Shown here: positions 36,458 through 45,499 of the stretch, piece after piece
Layout of the letters: each line of letters starts with the position of its first letter
How positions within the stretch are numbered: the first letter of the stretch is position 1
Assembly: GCA_011389995.1 (NCBI GenBank)
Contig: JAABTG010000017.1
Location: 1 to 53,781, forward strand
Direction of reading: 5' to 3'
DNA: 53,781 nt
DNA from: Thiotrichales bacterium
GTDB taxonomy: Bacteria; Pseudomonadota; Gammaproteobacteria; JAABTG01
Made by a program: the position numbers and the translations under genes
Notes under the pieces: model-generated
Told to the model about the DNA's origin: nothing
The model's database searches: none
The model's input: only the letters and a program-made list of their open reading frames with translations

Positions 36458-37429
36458 CTACAGGCGGATCTCCAGGCCGTCGTAGGCGGAGGTCACGTGG
36501 AGGGGATGGTCGCGTCTGGAGATCTCCTCGTAGCGGCGGGTCTCCTGCAGCAGGCGATAGAGGGTGGCGTCGTCGTTCACCGGCTCGTGGTGGAACATGC
36601 ACAGGTGCCTGGCGCGGGCCCGGTGGCACAATTCCACCCCCATGATGTTGCTGGAATGGCCCCAGTCCTCCTTGACCGACGCGGTGTCGGCGAGGGAATA
36701 CATGGCATCGAATATCACCAGGTCGGCATCCCTGAAGAAGGCGGCGACGTCGGCCAGCGCCGCCTCGTCCTCGTGCTTGTGTTCGCTGTCCGTGGAATAG
36801 ATCACCGACTTCCCGCCCCGCTCGATGCGGTAGCCGTAGGAATCGCCGCCATGGAGCTGGAGGTGAGACCTCACCCGGAAACCGGCGATGTCCAGGGTCT
36901 CACCGGCGGGCATGACATGAAAGCGGATATCGGCCCCCAGGGCATCGAAGGGTACGGGAAAACTGGGTGGTCCGTGCTGGCGTCGAAAGGCCTCCTCGAG
37001 CCCCGGGTGGCAGCCATAGATGTGGATGGTGTTGCCGGGGATGAAGGCCGGTACGAAGAAGGGAAAGCCCATGATGTGGTCCCAGTGCACATGGGACATG
37101 AGGATATGGTAAGTGCGGGGACTGCCCCGTTCCGCGAGGATACGGTTGCCCAGCTCCCGGGCCCCCGATCCCATATCGCAGATGAGCTCCTCGTCGTCAC
37201 CCGCCGCGATCTGCACGCAGGGTGAGTTGCCGCCGAAGGTGTGGGATACCGGAAAGGGCAATTCGTCCCGTATGAAGCGCTCGATGGCGTCATCGTCGTC
37301 GAAGCGCCGGCCCGCCGCCTGGCGCAACGCCGCCTGCAGCTTGTCCTGAAGCATGGCGCTGTCGGCGGCCTTCGGGAGGGACCCGCGGGTGCCCCAGAAG
37401 CGCACGAGCAGGCCGGCGTCAGCGGGCAC
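36458..37429 (-). CDS. Metallo-beta-lactamase-fold hydrolase
   Basis: A 323-residue MBL-fold protein of the RNase Z/PhnP-like branch. It begins LLVRFWGTRGSLP, has the metal motif His113-x-His115-x-Asp117-His118 (SHVHWDHIMGFPFF), and later metal-ligand regions LHGGDSYGYRI, FDAMYS and FHHEPVNDD. Such proteins include phosphodiesterases and cyclic-nucleotide hydrolases; the substrate is not known. Its start overlaps the STAS gene upstream by 11 bases, so the two are co-translated. Proteins of this type coupled to STAS domains suggest a signalling role (inference). Confidence 0.82.
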   Translation of the reverse strand: MPADAGLLVRFWGTRGSLPKAADSAMLQDKLQAALRQAAGRRFDDDDAIERFIRDELPFPVSHTFGGNSPCVQIAAGDDEELICDMGSGARELGNRILAERGSPRTYHILMSHVHWDHIMGFPFFVPAFIPGNTIHIYGCHPGLEEAFRRQHGPPSFPVPFDALGADIRFHVMPAGETLDIAGFRVRSHLQLHGGDSYGYRIERGGKSVIYSTDSEHKHEDEAALADVAAFFRDADLVIFDAMYSLADTASVKEDWGHSSNIMGVELCHRARARHLCMFHHEPVNDDATLYRLLQETRRYEEISRRDHPLHVTSAYDGLEIRL

Positions 37430-37793
37430 CGTAGGCCTCCGCCGCCTGGGGGGAAAGGGCGGCGAGGGCCGCGGGAATGTCGTCGAACATGCGAATCATG
37501 AGATGAAAACGGCTGATCTCCAGGATCTCCCGCACCACCGACGAGGGCCTGGCCACCACCATCACCGCATCCTGGGAGTGCACCCGCTTGGCGACCATCA
37601 TCAATGCCCGCAGCCCCCCGCTGCTGATGTATTCCACCTCTCCGAGGTCGATGACCAGCCGTTCACCCTCCGCCTCGCAGGTGTCCACCTGGGCCAGCAG
37701 GGCGCCCTTGAGCTGTTCCGACGCCTCGTCGTCCACGCGTCCATGGGCGGATAGGACTACGGTGTCCGCGAAGTGCTGGGATTCTATCTCCAT
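37419..37793 (-). CDS. STAS-domain protein (anti-sigma factor antagonist-like)
   Basis: A 124-residue protein that is a single STAS domain like SpoIIAA/RsbV. The key strand-turn VIDLGEVEYISSGGLRAL (about 47-64) has Ser57-Ser58 where anti-anti-sigma factors carry the phosphorylated serine. No kinase (RsbW/SpoIIAB-like) or phosphatase (RsbU/SpoIIE-like) is in the window. It starts at ATG 37793 and overlaps the downstream MBL gene by 11 bases, suggesting a functional pair. Confidence 0.83.
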   Translation of the reverse strand: MEIESQHFADTVVLSAHGRVDDEASEQLKGALLAQVDTCEAEGERLVIDLGEVEYISSGGLRALMMVAKRVHSQDAVMVVARPSSVVREILEISRFHLMIRMFDDIPAALAALSPQAAEAYGAR

Positions 37794-37948
37794 ACCCGGC
37801 CCCTGGGTTGGGAATGAAATGCTGAAGCCGAAGATTAAACCAACCCCCAGGCTGGGGAAACTGCCATCCCCGCGGATTGTGGCGCCGTGCCGAATCCAGT
37901 AGTTTTCCCCCGGGGGACTGTGGGGATAGGGTCAAAAGGGGAAATCTC

Positions 37949-38497
37949 GTGTCAAGAACAATACCAACGATGGTGCTGCTGGCCCTGCTGGCCAACCTGC
38001 CCGCCGCCCATGCCGTGGACGGCTTCACCCTGGAACTGGGCCATGGCGACGACGAGAATGTCGACCGCTACGGGCTCGCCATCCAATGGGAGTGGGACCG
38101 TAAGTGGTTCGCCGCAGGGGACTGGTATCTGGGCGGATTCTGGGAGTTGGGGGTCAGCCATTGGCATGGCGACGGGGACCGCACCGGCAACGATGATCTG
38201 ACCGAGGTCGGCATCACCCCGGTATTCCGACTGCAGCCGCACGATGCAACGGTGGGCGGGCTGCTGCCCTTCTTCGAGTTCGGCGTCGGCGCCCACTTGC
38301 TGTCCGACCTCAGCATCGGCGACAAGCGCTTCGGCACCTCCTTCAATTTCGGCACCCATGCGGGCGGCGGGGCGCGCTTCGGGTCCCGGCGCCAGTACGA
38401 GCTGCTCTACCGCTTCCAGCACCTCTCCAACGCCAGCATCAGGGAACCGAACCCCGGCATCAACTTCCACCTGGTCCAGCTCAAATACTGGTATTAG
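37949..38497 (+). CDS. pagL: Lipid A 3-O-deacylase PagL-like outer membrane protein
   Basis: A 182-residue beta-barrel protein with signal peptide (cleavage near AHA-VDG, residue 22) and many alternating strands, ending in the aromatic C-terminus LKYWY expected of outer-membrane proteins. The PagL motif is FQHLSNASIREPNPGINFH, with His158 and Ser160. PagL removes the 3-position acyl chain of lipid A. Twelve residues after the Ser, where I recall the P. aeruginosa enzyme having its catalytic Glu, there is Asn172. The GTG start has AAGGGG nine bases upstream. It is divergent from the STAS gene. Confidence 0.82.
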   Translation: MSRTIPTMVLLALLANLPAAHAVDGFTLELGHGDDENVDRYGLAIQWEWDRKWFAAGDWYLGGFWELGVSHWHGDGDRTGNDDLTEVGITPVFRLQPHDATVGGLLPFFEFGVGAHLLSDLSIGDKRFGTSFNFGTHAGGGARFGSRRQYELLYRFQHLSNASIREPNPGINFHLVQLKYWY

Positions 38498-38585
38498 GGT
38501 GCGCCCCAATGGCAGGTCAGGACCCATCCCGACCCTGCCATATCCCCGCCGGACACGCCTTCATCCTGTCCTTCTCCCCCGGGGG

Positions 38586-38627
38586 AAATGGGAAATGGGA
38601 AATGGGAAATGGGAAATGGGAAATGGG
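38586..38627 (+). repeat. Heptanucleotide microsatellite, six AAATGGG units
   Basis: Six perfect tandem copies of AAATGGG fill 38586-38627. A 7-bp unit is not a multiple of three and such tracts can slip in replication. It is intergenic (38498-38912 contains no gene), about 90 bases after the pagL stop, so it could only affect transcript length or stability. Confidence 0.95.
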
Positions 38628-38754
38628 CAAAGATTACCATCCGAGCGCCGGCTCAGCTGACGCCGAAACGGTGAATCCGCTGCGCCTTTTCCAACCGCCA
38701 CTCCTCCCCTGACCTTCCCCCTTTTCGCGTCACTCGCGTCTTTCGCGGTTATGC

Positions 38755-38875
38755 TTTAACGTGAAAGTCGCGCAGCGACACCTTTGGACTCCCTCTCCCC
38801 TTGGGAGAGGGCCGGGGTGAGGGACGGACATGGCGCACCTTTCATCTTTCGGGGTGGCCTCGCGCCATGTCCGTT
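38755..38875 (-). repeat. 121-bp repeat, right copy (inverted partner at 34942-35062)
   Basis: Reverse complement of the copy at 34942-35062 with about five differences. Together they bracket 3.7 kb containing ispG, the MBL/STAS pair and pagL. Adjacent bases 38876-38912 hold a GGGCTGAAGCCCGACCTAC-type small palindrome. Confidence 0.88.
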
Positions 38876-38912
38876 AGTGGGATGTCGGGCTGAAGCCCGA
38901 CCTACATCCCGA

Positions 38913-39377
38913 TTAGCCCAGGTAGCGTCCCGCCACGCCCACCACCACGGTGATGAGGCCCAGGGTCAGGTTGACAGCCACGATGATGCGGATCTGGTTC
39001 AGGTTCCTGCCTGCCTCCGGCCAGTCCTGGACGGCGATGGCGCGGCGCATGCGCTTATAGGGTACGAAGTACAGATGACCGTAAATGGCCATCATCAACA
39101 GGCCGAGGGCGTTCATGGTATGGATGAAGGGACGCACCTCGGCGAAACCGCCGTAGGGCCCCAGCACCAGCCAATAACCCGTCGCCAGCAGCACGGCGAT
39201 GGCGATCCACACCCAGAAGAAGAAGCGCTGGAAGGTGGCCTCCCACAGGGGCAGGCGCAGGGGGGGCTCCAGCACGCTGGCGGCGGCCGGGCGCAGGGCC
39301 ATGTAGGCGAAGAACATGCCGCCGACCCAAACCAGGGCCCCGAGCAGGTGGAGTGTGATGGCAATGGCTATAAGCAT
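38913..39377 (-). CDS. CopD-like four-helix membrane protein
   Basis: A 154-residue integral membrane protein with four hydrophobic helices (about 2-25, 52-72, 84-105, 128-152). LHLLGALVWVGGMFF at the start and HTMNALGLLMMAIYGHLYF in the middle resemble the CopD family, with conserved histidines (His9, and two in the third helix region) that may bind heme or metal. Copper resistance should not be assumed: no copper genes are nearby. It is separate from neighbours by repeats and a 179-base gap. Confidence 0.7.
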   Translation of the reverse strand: MLIAIAITLHLLGALVWVGGMFFAYMALRPAAASVLEPPLRLPLWEATFQRFFFWVWIAIAVLLATGYWLVLGPYGGFAEVRPFIHTMNALGLLMMAIYGHLYFVPYKRMRRAIAVQDWPEAGRNLNQIRIIVAVNLTLGLITVVVGVAGRYLG

Positions 39378-39556
39378 TTGTTTACCCTCTATTATTTAGA
39401 CTACTCAAAGTGAACTACGGGATACCCCCGCCCCATGTAATCACGCCGGGGGCACGGCCTCCCCCGGCAGCTTCGCGGGCATGGTAAGGGATGGGCGTGG
39501 CGGCTAAGACATCCCCTTACAGGGGAAAGTCCCACCCCCGCACCCGCGCTATTCCT

Positions 39557-40297
39557 TCAATCACCCGTTTGGCGCTTCAACCACCCCCGCAGGTGCTTCA
39601 CCACGCCACCCACTTCGGCGGTGAAATAATGGTCCGCGACGGCCATCTCCAGCTGACGAAACCCGTCTCCCCGAGCGCCCCCCGCGGCGCGCCTCCGGGC
39701 CTCGGCGTTGCCGGTCACGCGCCGGTGGCTGCGCCCGCCCCAGATGTCCAGAACCGGTACGGTGATGCCCGGCAGGAGACGCTGGAAGGCCAGCTCCGGG
39801 AGGCGTGGCGGCGGCGCGGCATTGAGGGCCGCCAGGCCCGCCACCGGCGGATCCGTTCGTCCATCGAGGTACAGGCCGGCGAGGATGGCCCCCCAGCCGT
39901 GCCCCACCAGGTAGATATCCGACCCCCGGCGCCCCTCGCGGGTGCGCGACCGCACCGCACCCACCAGTTCTCCCACCTCGCCGGCCAGGGCCTGCGGCGC
40001 GGCGAACGCCGCTGCGTGCCCCAGGATCCCGGCGCGCAGATCCACCACGTCCCAGCCATGGCGGGCGAGGCCCGCGGCGAGGGCCGCGGCGAGGCCGGTG
40101 GCGCGGGGGCCGAGGCCGTCGGGCAGCATCACCACCACCCCCTTGCGCTCCCCGGGGACGCCGGCCGTGAAGCGGGCCGGCTCCGTGACGTCGCCCACCT
40201 GCAGGTCCATAACCTCCGGGACCTGCCCCGCCCCGGGGACCGCGACGAGGAGAAGCAGCGCCCCCAGCCACCTCAAGCCGCGGCGGCGGGGAACCAC
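39557..40297 (-). CDS. DUF3530 alpha/beta-hydrolase-like secreted protein
   Basis: A 246-residue protein with a signal peptide ([18 protein letters not shown], about 8-25) and an alpha/beta-hydrolase-like body: [24 protein letters not shown], then VGHGWGA where a catalytic elbow would be and a final [19 protein letters not shown] with a candidate His. The elbow reads G-H-G-W-G, so no nucleophilic Ser is present. I start it at GTG 40297; the frame stays open far upstream only as a shadow of rpe, gph and trpE. Divergent from rpe with about 96 bases between starts. Confidence 0.7.
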   Translation of the reverse strand: MVPRRRGLRWLGALLLLVAVPGAGQVPEVMDLQVGDVTEPARFTAGVPGERKGVVVMLPDGLGPRATGLAAALAAGLARHGWDVVDLRAGILGHAAAFAAPQALAGEVGELVGAVRSRTREGRRGSDIYLVGHGWGAILAGLYLDGRTDPPVAGLAALNAAPPPRLPELAFQRLLPGITVPVLDIWGGRSHRRVTGNAEARRRAAGGARGDGFRQLEMAVADHYFTAEVGGVVKHLRGWLKRQTGD

Positions 40298-40393
40298 GAC
40301 GAACCTGGGGCTGACATGAATACTGAACACAAGCTGCTGAAAATGGCCGACGAATCGGGTATGTTGCGTCCTTTTTTGACGGGAGTGCAAACC

Positions 40394-41080
40394 ATGGCTG
40401 CTGATTTCATCGCGCCGTCCATCCTGTCCGCCGACTTCGCCCGTCTCGGGGAAGAGGTGGTCAACGTCCTCAAGGCGGGTGCCGACATCGTCCATTTCGA
40501 TGTGATGGACAACCATTACGTGCCCAATCTCACCATCGGCCCCCTGGTGTGCGAGGCCCTGCGCAAGCATGGCGTCACCGCACCCATCGACGTGCATCTC
40601 ATGGTCAAGCCGGTGGACCGCATCGTGCCGGACTTCGCGGCCGCCGGCGCCACCTACATCACCTTCCATCCGGAGGCCTCGGACCACATCGACCGCACCA
40701 TCCAGCTGATACGCGGTGAGGGCTGCAAGCCCGGCCTGGTGTTCAACCCCGCCACCCCCTTGAGCCACCTCGAGTACGTGATGGACAAGATCGACATGAT
40801 CCTGCTGATGTCGGTAAATCCGGGTTTCGGTGGCCAGAGCTTCATCCCCTCGGCCCTGGACAAGCTGCGCCAGGCGCGGGAAATGATCGACCGCTCGGGG
40901 CGGGATATCCGCCTCGAGATCGACGGCGGCGTGAAGGCCGACAACATCGCGGAGATCAAGGCCGCGGGCGCCGACACCTTCGTCTCCGGCTCCGGCATCT
41001 TCGGCAAGGGCAGCGACAGCGACCCCCACCGCTACGATTCCATCATCCGCAAGATGCGCGAGGAGATGGCCGCGGCCTGA
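40394..41080 (+). CDS. rpe: Ribulose-phosphate 3-epimerase
   Basis: A 228-residue TIM-barrel enzyme interconverting ribulose-5-phosphate and xylulose-5-phosphate (pentose phosphate pathway or Calvin cycle). Family marks: [15 protein letters not shown] at the start, [18 protein letters not shown] (about 35-52), [15 protein letters not shown] and [11 protein letters not shown], carrying the metal ligands and phosphate-binding site. I begin at the ATG at 40394, after GGGAGTGCAAACC; the longer open frame upstream reads through DUF3530 on the other strand. First gene of rpe-gph-trpE. Confidence 0.96.
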   Translation: MAADFIAPSILSADFARLGEEVVNVLKAGADIVHFDVMDNHYVPNLTIGPLVCEALRKHGVTAPIDVHLMVKPVDRIVPDFAAAGATYITFHPEASDHIDRTIQLIRGEGCKPGLVFNPATPLSHLEYVMDKIDMILLMSVNPGFGGQSFIPSALDKLRQAREMIDRSGRDIRLEIDGGVKADNIAEIKAAGADTFVSGSGIFGKGSDSDPHRYDSIIRKMREEMAAA

Positions 41081-41113
41081 CGCCGTGAGGCGACGGCCGG
41101 CGGCACCACCACC

Positions 41114-41785
41114 ATGAATACCCGCCCCCGCATGATCCTCATCGACGTCGACGGCACGCTGGTGGACAGCGTGCCGGACCTGGCCTACTGCGTGGACCAG
41201 ATGATGGGCGCCCTGGGGCGGGAGCCCCACGGCGAGGCCAAGGTCAGGAACTGGGTGGGCAACGGGGTGGAAAAGCTGGTGAAGCGTGCCCTGGCGGACG
41301 ACCTCGACGCCGAGCCCCCCGCCGCCGACTTCGAGCGCGCCTATCCCATCTTCCTCGAGCTTTACGCCCGCAACACCTCCACCCGCTCCCTGCTGTATCC
41401 GGGGGTGCGCGAGGGCGTGGACTACCTCAAGGCCGCCGCTTACCCCCTGGGCTGCGTCACCAACAAGGCCGAACGATTCACCCTGCCCCTGTTGCGCTCC
41501 CTCGGGCTCCACGACGACTTCGGCATCATCGTCGCGGGCGATACCCTGGATCGCAAGAAGCCCGACCCCCTCCCCCTGCTCCATGCCGCCGCCCACTTCG
41601 GTGTACCGCCGGAAGCGTCCCTGATGGTGGGGGATTCCGTGAGCGACGTCACCGCGGCGCGGGCCGCCGGCTTCGACATCGTGTGCATGAGCTACGGCTA
41701 CAACCATGGCATGGACATCCGCGAGGCCGCACCCGATGCGGTGATGGACAGCCTGGTGGATCTGCGCGACATCCTCGAGACCTGA
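41114..41785 (+). CDS. gph: Phosphoglycolate phosphatase Gph
   Basis: A 223-residue HAD-superfamily phosphatase. The nucleophile motif is DVDGTLVDS with Asp11 and Asp13; motif II Thr/Ser lies in CVTNKAERF; motif III/IV are KKPDPLPLL and MVGDSVSDVTAARAAG. It removes phosphate from 2-phosphoglycolate made in DNA repair or by Rubisco oxygenation. It sits between rpe and trpE, the standard gammaproteobacterial order, with a 33-base gap to rpe and a 9-base gap to trpE. Confidence 0.95.
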   Translation: MNTRPRMILIDVDGTLVDSVPDLAYCVDQMMGALGREPHGEAKVRNWVGNGVEKLVKRALADDLDAEPPAADFERAYPIFLELYARNTSTRSLLYPGVREGVDYLKAAAYPLGCVTNKAERFTLPLLRSLGLHDDFGIIVAGDTLDRKKPDPLPLLHAAAHFGVPPEASLMVGDSVSDVTAARAAGFDIVCMSYGYNHGMDIREAAPDAVMDSLVDLRDILET

Positions 41786-41794
41786 GGCCCGGCC

Positions 41795-43300
41795 ATGGAT
41801 CCCCAGCGCCTTGAGGAGTTCGCCGCCGGGGGCTACAACCGGGTGCCCGTCTACCGGGAGGTGCTGGCGGACCTGGACACCCCCCTGTCCACCTACCTCA
41901 AGCTCGCGGAAGGGCCCTACTCCTATCTCTTCGAATCGGTTCACGGCGGCGAGAAATGGGGGCGCTATTCCATCATCGGCCTGCCGGCGTCGGGCCGCCT
42001 CGAGGTGCGGGGCCGGCATATCGAGGTGTTCGACGGCGATACGGTGGTGGAGCGGGTCGATGCCGACGACCCCCTGGCGTGGATCGCGGCCTTCGAGGCC
42101 CGCTTCAAGGTGCCCCGCATCCCCGAACTGCCACGCTTCACCGGCGGCCTGGTGGGGTACTTCAGCTACGATACCGTGCGTTATATCGAGCCCCGCCTCG
42201 GCCCCTCCACGGCCGCCGATCCCATCGGAGTGCCGGACATCCTCCTCACCATCTCCGAGGAGGTGGTGGTATTCGACAATCTCAAGGGCACCCTGTATCT
42301 GCTGGTACACGTGGACCCCGCCGCCCCCGGCGCCCTCGACCGCGCCGAGGCCAGGCTGGACGCCCTGGAGGAACGCCTGCGCAGCGCCCCCCTGCCGGCC
42401 CGCGAGGCCGCCCCCGCCAGCGGTCCCGGGGTGACGGAGACGGACTTCGTGTCGGGCTTCACCCGCGCCGGTTTCGAGGCGGCGGTGGAACGGGCCAAGG
42501 AATACATCGTCGAGGGCGACATCATGCAGGTGGTGCTGTCCCAGCGCCTCACCACCCCCTTCGCCCCGCCGCCCCTGGACCTCTACCGCGCCCTGCGCAG
42601 CCTCAATCCCTCCCCCTATCTGTTCTTCCTGGATCTCGGCGGCTTCCATATCGCCGGCTCGTCGCCGGAGATCCTGGTGCGCGTGGAAGAGGGGCGGATC
42701 ACCGTACGCCCCATCGCCGGCACCCGGCCGCGGGGGGCCGACGAGGCCGCCGATGAGGCCCTGGAGGCGGATCTGCTGGCAGATCCCAAGGAGCTGGCGG
42801 AGCATCTGATGCTCATCGATCTCGGCCGCAACGACGTCGGCCGGGTGGCGGAGACGGGCACCGTGGAGCTCACGGAACGCATGGCGGTGGAGCGCTATTC
42901 CCACGTCATGCACATCGTCTCCAACGTCACCGGCCGCCTCAAGGCGGGCCTGGGGCCGGTGGACGCCCTGCGCGCCACCTTCCCCGCCGGTACCCTGAGC
43001 GGCGCCGCCAAGGTGCGCGCCATGGAGATCATCGACGAGCTCGAGCCCGTCAAACGCGGGGTCTACGGTGGCGCCGTGGGCTATATAAGCTGGCAGGGGG
43101 ACATGGATACCGCCATCGCCATCCGTACCGCCGTCATCAAGGACGGTGAGCTGCACATCCAGGCGGGGGCCGGTATCGTCGCCGATTCGGTACCGGCCAT
43201 GGAGTGGGAGGAGACCATGAACAAGGGCCGCGCCATCTTCCGCGCCGTGGCCATGGCCCACCAGGGCCTGCGCCCCCTGTCCCGCGACGAGAGCGCCTGA
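41795..43300 (+). CDS. trpE: Anthranilate synthase component I TrpE
   Basis: A 501-residue chorismate-using enzyme making anthranilate, first step of tryptophan synthesis. The tryptophan-binding segment [21 protein letters not shown] lies near 41-61; C-terminal catalytic motifs are PIAGTRPRG (about 306-314), [30 protein letters not shown] and [10 protein letters not shown]. Length is typical. The glutaminase partner trpG does not follow; lpxR does, so trpG must lie elsewhere. Confidence 0.96.
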   Translation: MDPQRLEEFAAGGYNRVPVYREVLADLDTPLSTYLKLAEGPYSYLFESVHGGEKWGRYSIIGLPASGRLEVRGRHIEVFDGDTVVERVDADDPLAWIAAFEARFKVPRIPELPRFTGGLVGYFSYDTVRYIEPRLGPSTAADPIGVPDILLTISEEVVVFDNLKGTLYLLVHVDPAAPGALDRAEARLDALEERLRSAPLPAREAAPASGPGVTETDFVSGFTRAGFEAAVERAKEYIVEGDIMQVVLSQRLTTPFAPPPLDLYRALRSLNPSPYLFFLDLGGFHIAGSSPEILVRVEEGRITVRPIAGTRPRGADEAADEALEADLLADPKELAEHLMLIDLGRNDVGRVAETGTVELTERMAVERYSHVMHIVSNVTGRLKAGLGPVDALRATFPAGTLSGAAKVRAMEIIDELEPVKRGVYGGAVGYISWQGDMDTAIAIRTAVIKDGELHIQAGAGIVADSVPAMEWEETMNKGRAIFRAVAMAHQGLRPLSRDESA

Positions 43301-43314
43301 CGGCCCCCACCACC

Positions 43315-44361
43315 ATGCACGGCCCCCCTCCCGCCGTCACCCTGCCCAGGGCCATCGCGGCCCTCGCCCTGCTGGCCCTGCTGGCCCTGCCCGGCGGTCA
43401 GGCCGTAGCCGCGGGGGCCGTGGTCAACCTGCAGGTGGAGAACGACCTCTTCGGCAACGGCCTCGACCGCCACTACACCAATGGATTCCGCCTCAACTAT
43501 CTCACCCGGGAGTACCAGGCCCCGGAGTGGATGCGGTTCCTCGGGGACTATCTGCCGGGGGTGGATGCACGCTGTACCGACTGCGGCCAGCGCACCAGCC
43601 TGTCCCTCGGCCACAATATGTACACCCCGGAGGACATCACCACCCCCACCCTCATCGAGGACGACCGCCCCTACGCCGGCTGGCTCTACGGCAGCATCGC
43701 CCTCATGTCCCGCCATGGCGGCCTGGCGGCCGCCGGACTGCGCTGGGAGCGCCTCGACACCTACGTACTCAACCTCGGGGTGGTGGGGCCCGCGGCCCAG
43801 GGCGACACCCTGCAGAAGGAATGGCACGAGTTCATCGACACCCGCCGGCCGCGGGGCTGGGACCACCAGCTCAAGGACGAGCTCACCGTCAACGCCTACC
43901 ACAGCCGCCAGTGGCGCCACACCGCCTGGGAGACCGTCGGACTCCAGGCCGACGTGATGCCCCACCTGGGCTATGCCCTGGGCAACGTCCACACCTTCGC
44001 CGGGGCCGGCCTGACCCTGCGCCTGGGCAACAGCCTGCGCGGGGACTTCGGCCCACCACGGATCCGCCCCAGCCTGCCCGGCGGGGGCTTCTTCACGCCG
44101 GCCCGGGACGGCGTGGAATGGTACCTGTTCGGGGGCGTGGAGGGCCGGGCGGTCGCCCGCAACATCTTCCTCGACGGCAACACCTTCCGCGACAGCCACA
44201 GCGTCGACCGCAAGCCCCTGGTTGCGGAACTCCAGTTCGGCCTGGTGGTGACCTGGCAGTCCCTGCGCCTCTCCTTCACCAACGTATTCCGCAGCGATGA
44301 GTTCGATGGCCAGCAGGGAGACAGCCAGTTCGGCGCCATCAGCCTCTCCTGGACCCCATAA
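43315..44361 (+). CDS. lpxR: LpxR-like lipid A 3'-deacylase (DUF2219 outer membrane protein)
   Basis: A 348-residue outer-membrane beta-barrel protein with signal peptide (cleavage near VAA-GA, about 33). LpxR removes the 3'-acyloxyacyl group of lipid A. The conserved opening VENDLFGNGLDRHYTNGFRL (about 41-60) carries Asn43, Asp44 and Thr55, and SLGHNMYTPED plus DRPYAGWLYGS follow, holding the likely catalytic His. The chosen ATG at 43315 is 15 bases after trpE; an upstream frame start inside trpE is rejected. Function beyond family level is inferred. Confidence 0.85.
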   Translation: MHGPPPAVTLPRAIAALALLALLALPGGQAVAAGAVVNLQVENDLFGNGLDRHYTNGFRLNYLTREYQAPEWMRFLGDYLPGVDARCTDCGQRTSLSLGHNMYTPEDITTPTLIEDDRPYAGWLYGSIALMSRHGGLAAAGLRWERLDTYVLNLGVVGPAAQGDTLQKEWHEFIDTRRPRGWDHQLKDELTVNAYHSRQWRHTAWETVGLQADVMPHLGYALGNVHTFAGAGLTLRLGNSLRGDFGPPRIRPSLPGGGFFTPARDGVEWYLFGGVEGRAVARNIFLDGNTFRDSHSVDRKPLVAELQFGLVVTWQSLRLSFTNVFRSDEFDGQQGDSQFGAISLSWTP

Positions 44362-44386
44362 ACCAACAAGTCCCAACGGGACCCCG

Positions 44387-44828
44387 TGTCCCTCCCCCAC
44401 GCAGTGGGGGAGCCGGAGGGGGATAACCACGCACGCCGCCCCCACCAACGCCAAGGTCTGTCCCCTCCCCAACCCTCCCCACAAGTGGGGAGGGAGCCAT
44501 CAAAAAACCGCCGCGCAGCGGCACCGTATCCCTCCCCCACGCCGTGGGGGAGCCGGAGGGGGATAACCACGTACGCCGCCCACACCAACGCCGAAGTCTG
44601 TCCCCTCCCCAACCCTCCCCACAAGTGGGGAGGGAGAAAGCCGATGTCCCTCCCCCATCCAGTGGGGGACAAACCCGCCGGGAGCGGGTTTGAACAGCAC
44701 GAAGTGCTGGCCCGCAGGGCGGAGGGCAGGATGCCCGACGTAAATGGAGGAGGATAACCACGCCGGAAATCACTCCCACCACTCATTTCCCCTCCCCAGC
44801 CCTCCCCACAAGTGGGGAGGGAGAAAGG
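44387..44828. repeat. Dispersed palindromic repeat cluster, left of the peptide-modification operon
   Basis: Two tandem copies of a unit of about 140 bases (starting near 44387 and 44528) each contain CCCTCCCCCAC/GTGGGGGAG and CCCTCCCCACAAGTGGGGAGGG-type hairpins. A different unit follows at 44652-44757 (AAACCCGCCGGGAGCGGGTTT, AGCACGAAGTGCT and GGGCGGAGGGC parts), then one more hairpin near 44800-44821. The second unit recurs inverted at 53313-53418 and 53585-53690. Apparent reading frames inside are Pro/Gly-rich and not genes. Confidence 0.85.
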
Positions 44829-44932
44829 GGGTTCACACCGCCTCTTCGCCGGAGACGACGAAACCGGCCCCATGCAAGGCCAGACGGGGTTCGGCGCGGC
44901 CCGACCACGGCCGCGACATCCCAGGAGCGCGG

Positions 44933-44960
44933 TTGACACGACTTGGCGGGGGGTTATGCT
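44933..44960 (+). promoter_or_regulatory. Sigma-70 promoter of the rimB-rimK operon
   Basis: A perfect -35 TTGACA (44933-44938), a 16-base spacer and TATGCT (44955-44960). Predicted start is near 44967, leaving about 20 bases of leader before the ATG at 44987. This is the best promoter match in the window and stands just after the repeat cluster. Confidence 0.62.
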
Positions 44961-44986
44961 CGACACACGTTTATCAGGCATCGGCC

Positions 44987-45499
44987 ATGCCATCGCGATC
45001 CCCTTCCACACAGACCCAACCAGCCCGCACGAGTGATTCAGACCACTGTATGGTGGGATGGCGCGAATGGGTGGGCCTGCCGGAACTCGGGATCCAGCGC
45101 ATCAAGGCCAAGGTGGACACAGGGGCCCGCACCTCCTGCCTCCATGCCTTTTTCGTGGAGCCCTTTCGTCGCGACGGCGTCGACTGGGTGCGCTTCGGGG
45201 TTCACCCCCTGCAGGGCCGGATCGAGCCGGTGGTGGAATGCGAAAGCCCGCTGCTGGACCGGCGCCTGGTGTCCGATTCGGGCGGCCACCGCGAGAAACG
45301 CTTCGTCATCGCCTCCCTGGTGCGCATCGGCCCGCGGTCGAAGCGCATCGAGATTACCCTGACGGACCGGGACACCATGCGCTTTCGCATGCTCCTGGGA
45401 CGCTCGGCACTGGCGGGTGACTACCTGGTGGATTCGGCGGCGTCCTATGTTGCCGGAAAGACCGTGACCGACCATCTCAAGACCGAGGAGACCTCTTGA
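44987..45499 (+). CDS. rimB: Retropepsin-like 'ATP-dependent zinc protease' RimB
   Basis: A 170-residue protein of Pfam family Zn_protease/RimB type. Despite the family name, the core motif is that of an aspartic retropepsin: Asp44-Thr-Gly-Ala in [17 protein letters not shown], with the second conserved part [16 protein letters not shown] near 145-160. In Pseudomonas, RimB works with RimK on ribosomal protein S6 tails (family knowledge). Preferred start is the ATG at 44987, 20 bases after the predicted transcript start; an ATG at 45047 would also retain the conserved [13 protein letters not shown]. The stop overlaps the rimK start. Confidence 0.82.
   Translation: MPSRSPSTQTQPARTSDSDHCMVGWREWVGLPELGIQRIKAKVDTGARTSCLHAFFVEPFRRDGVDWVRFGVHPLQGRIEPVVECESPLLDRRLVSDSGGHREKRFVIASLVRIGPRSKRIEITLTDRDTMRFRMLLGRSALAGDYLVDSAASYVAGKTVTDHLKTEETS

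Noticed and set aside
39557..43261. A 1234-codon open frame on the minus strand
   Set aside because: Only the part up to 40297 has protein-like composition (DUF3530). The rest is antisense to rpe, gph and trpE, is His/Gly/Gln-rich, and arises from GC-rich codon bias.
41795..44361. trp operon continuing after trpE
   Set aside because: The next gene is an outer-membrane LpxR-like protein; no trpG, trpD or trpC is present.
44387..44986. Open frames of 60-150 codons in the repeat cluster, and an N-terminal extension of rimB
   Set aside because: They translate palindromic repeats (SPTxWG/PPHKWGG-type strings) and recur in other frames; the promoter at 44933 places the real rimB start downstream.
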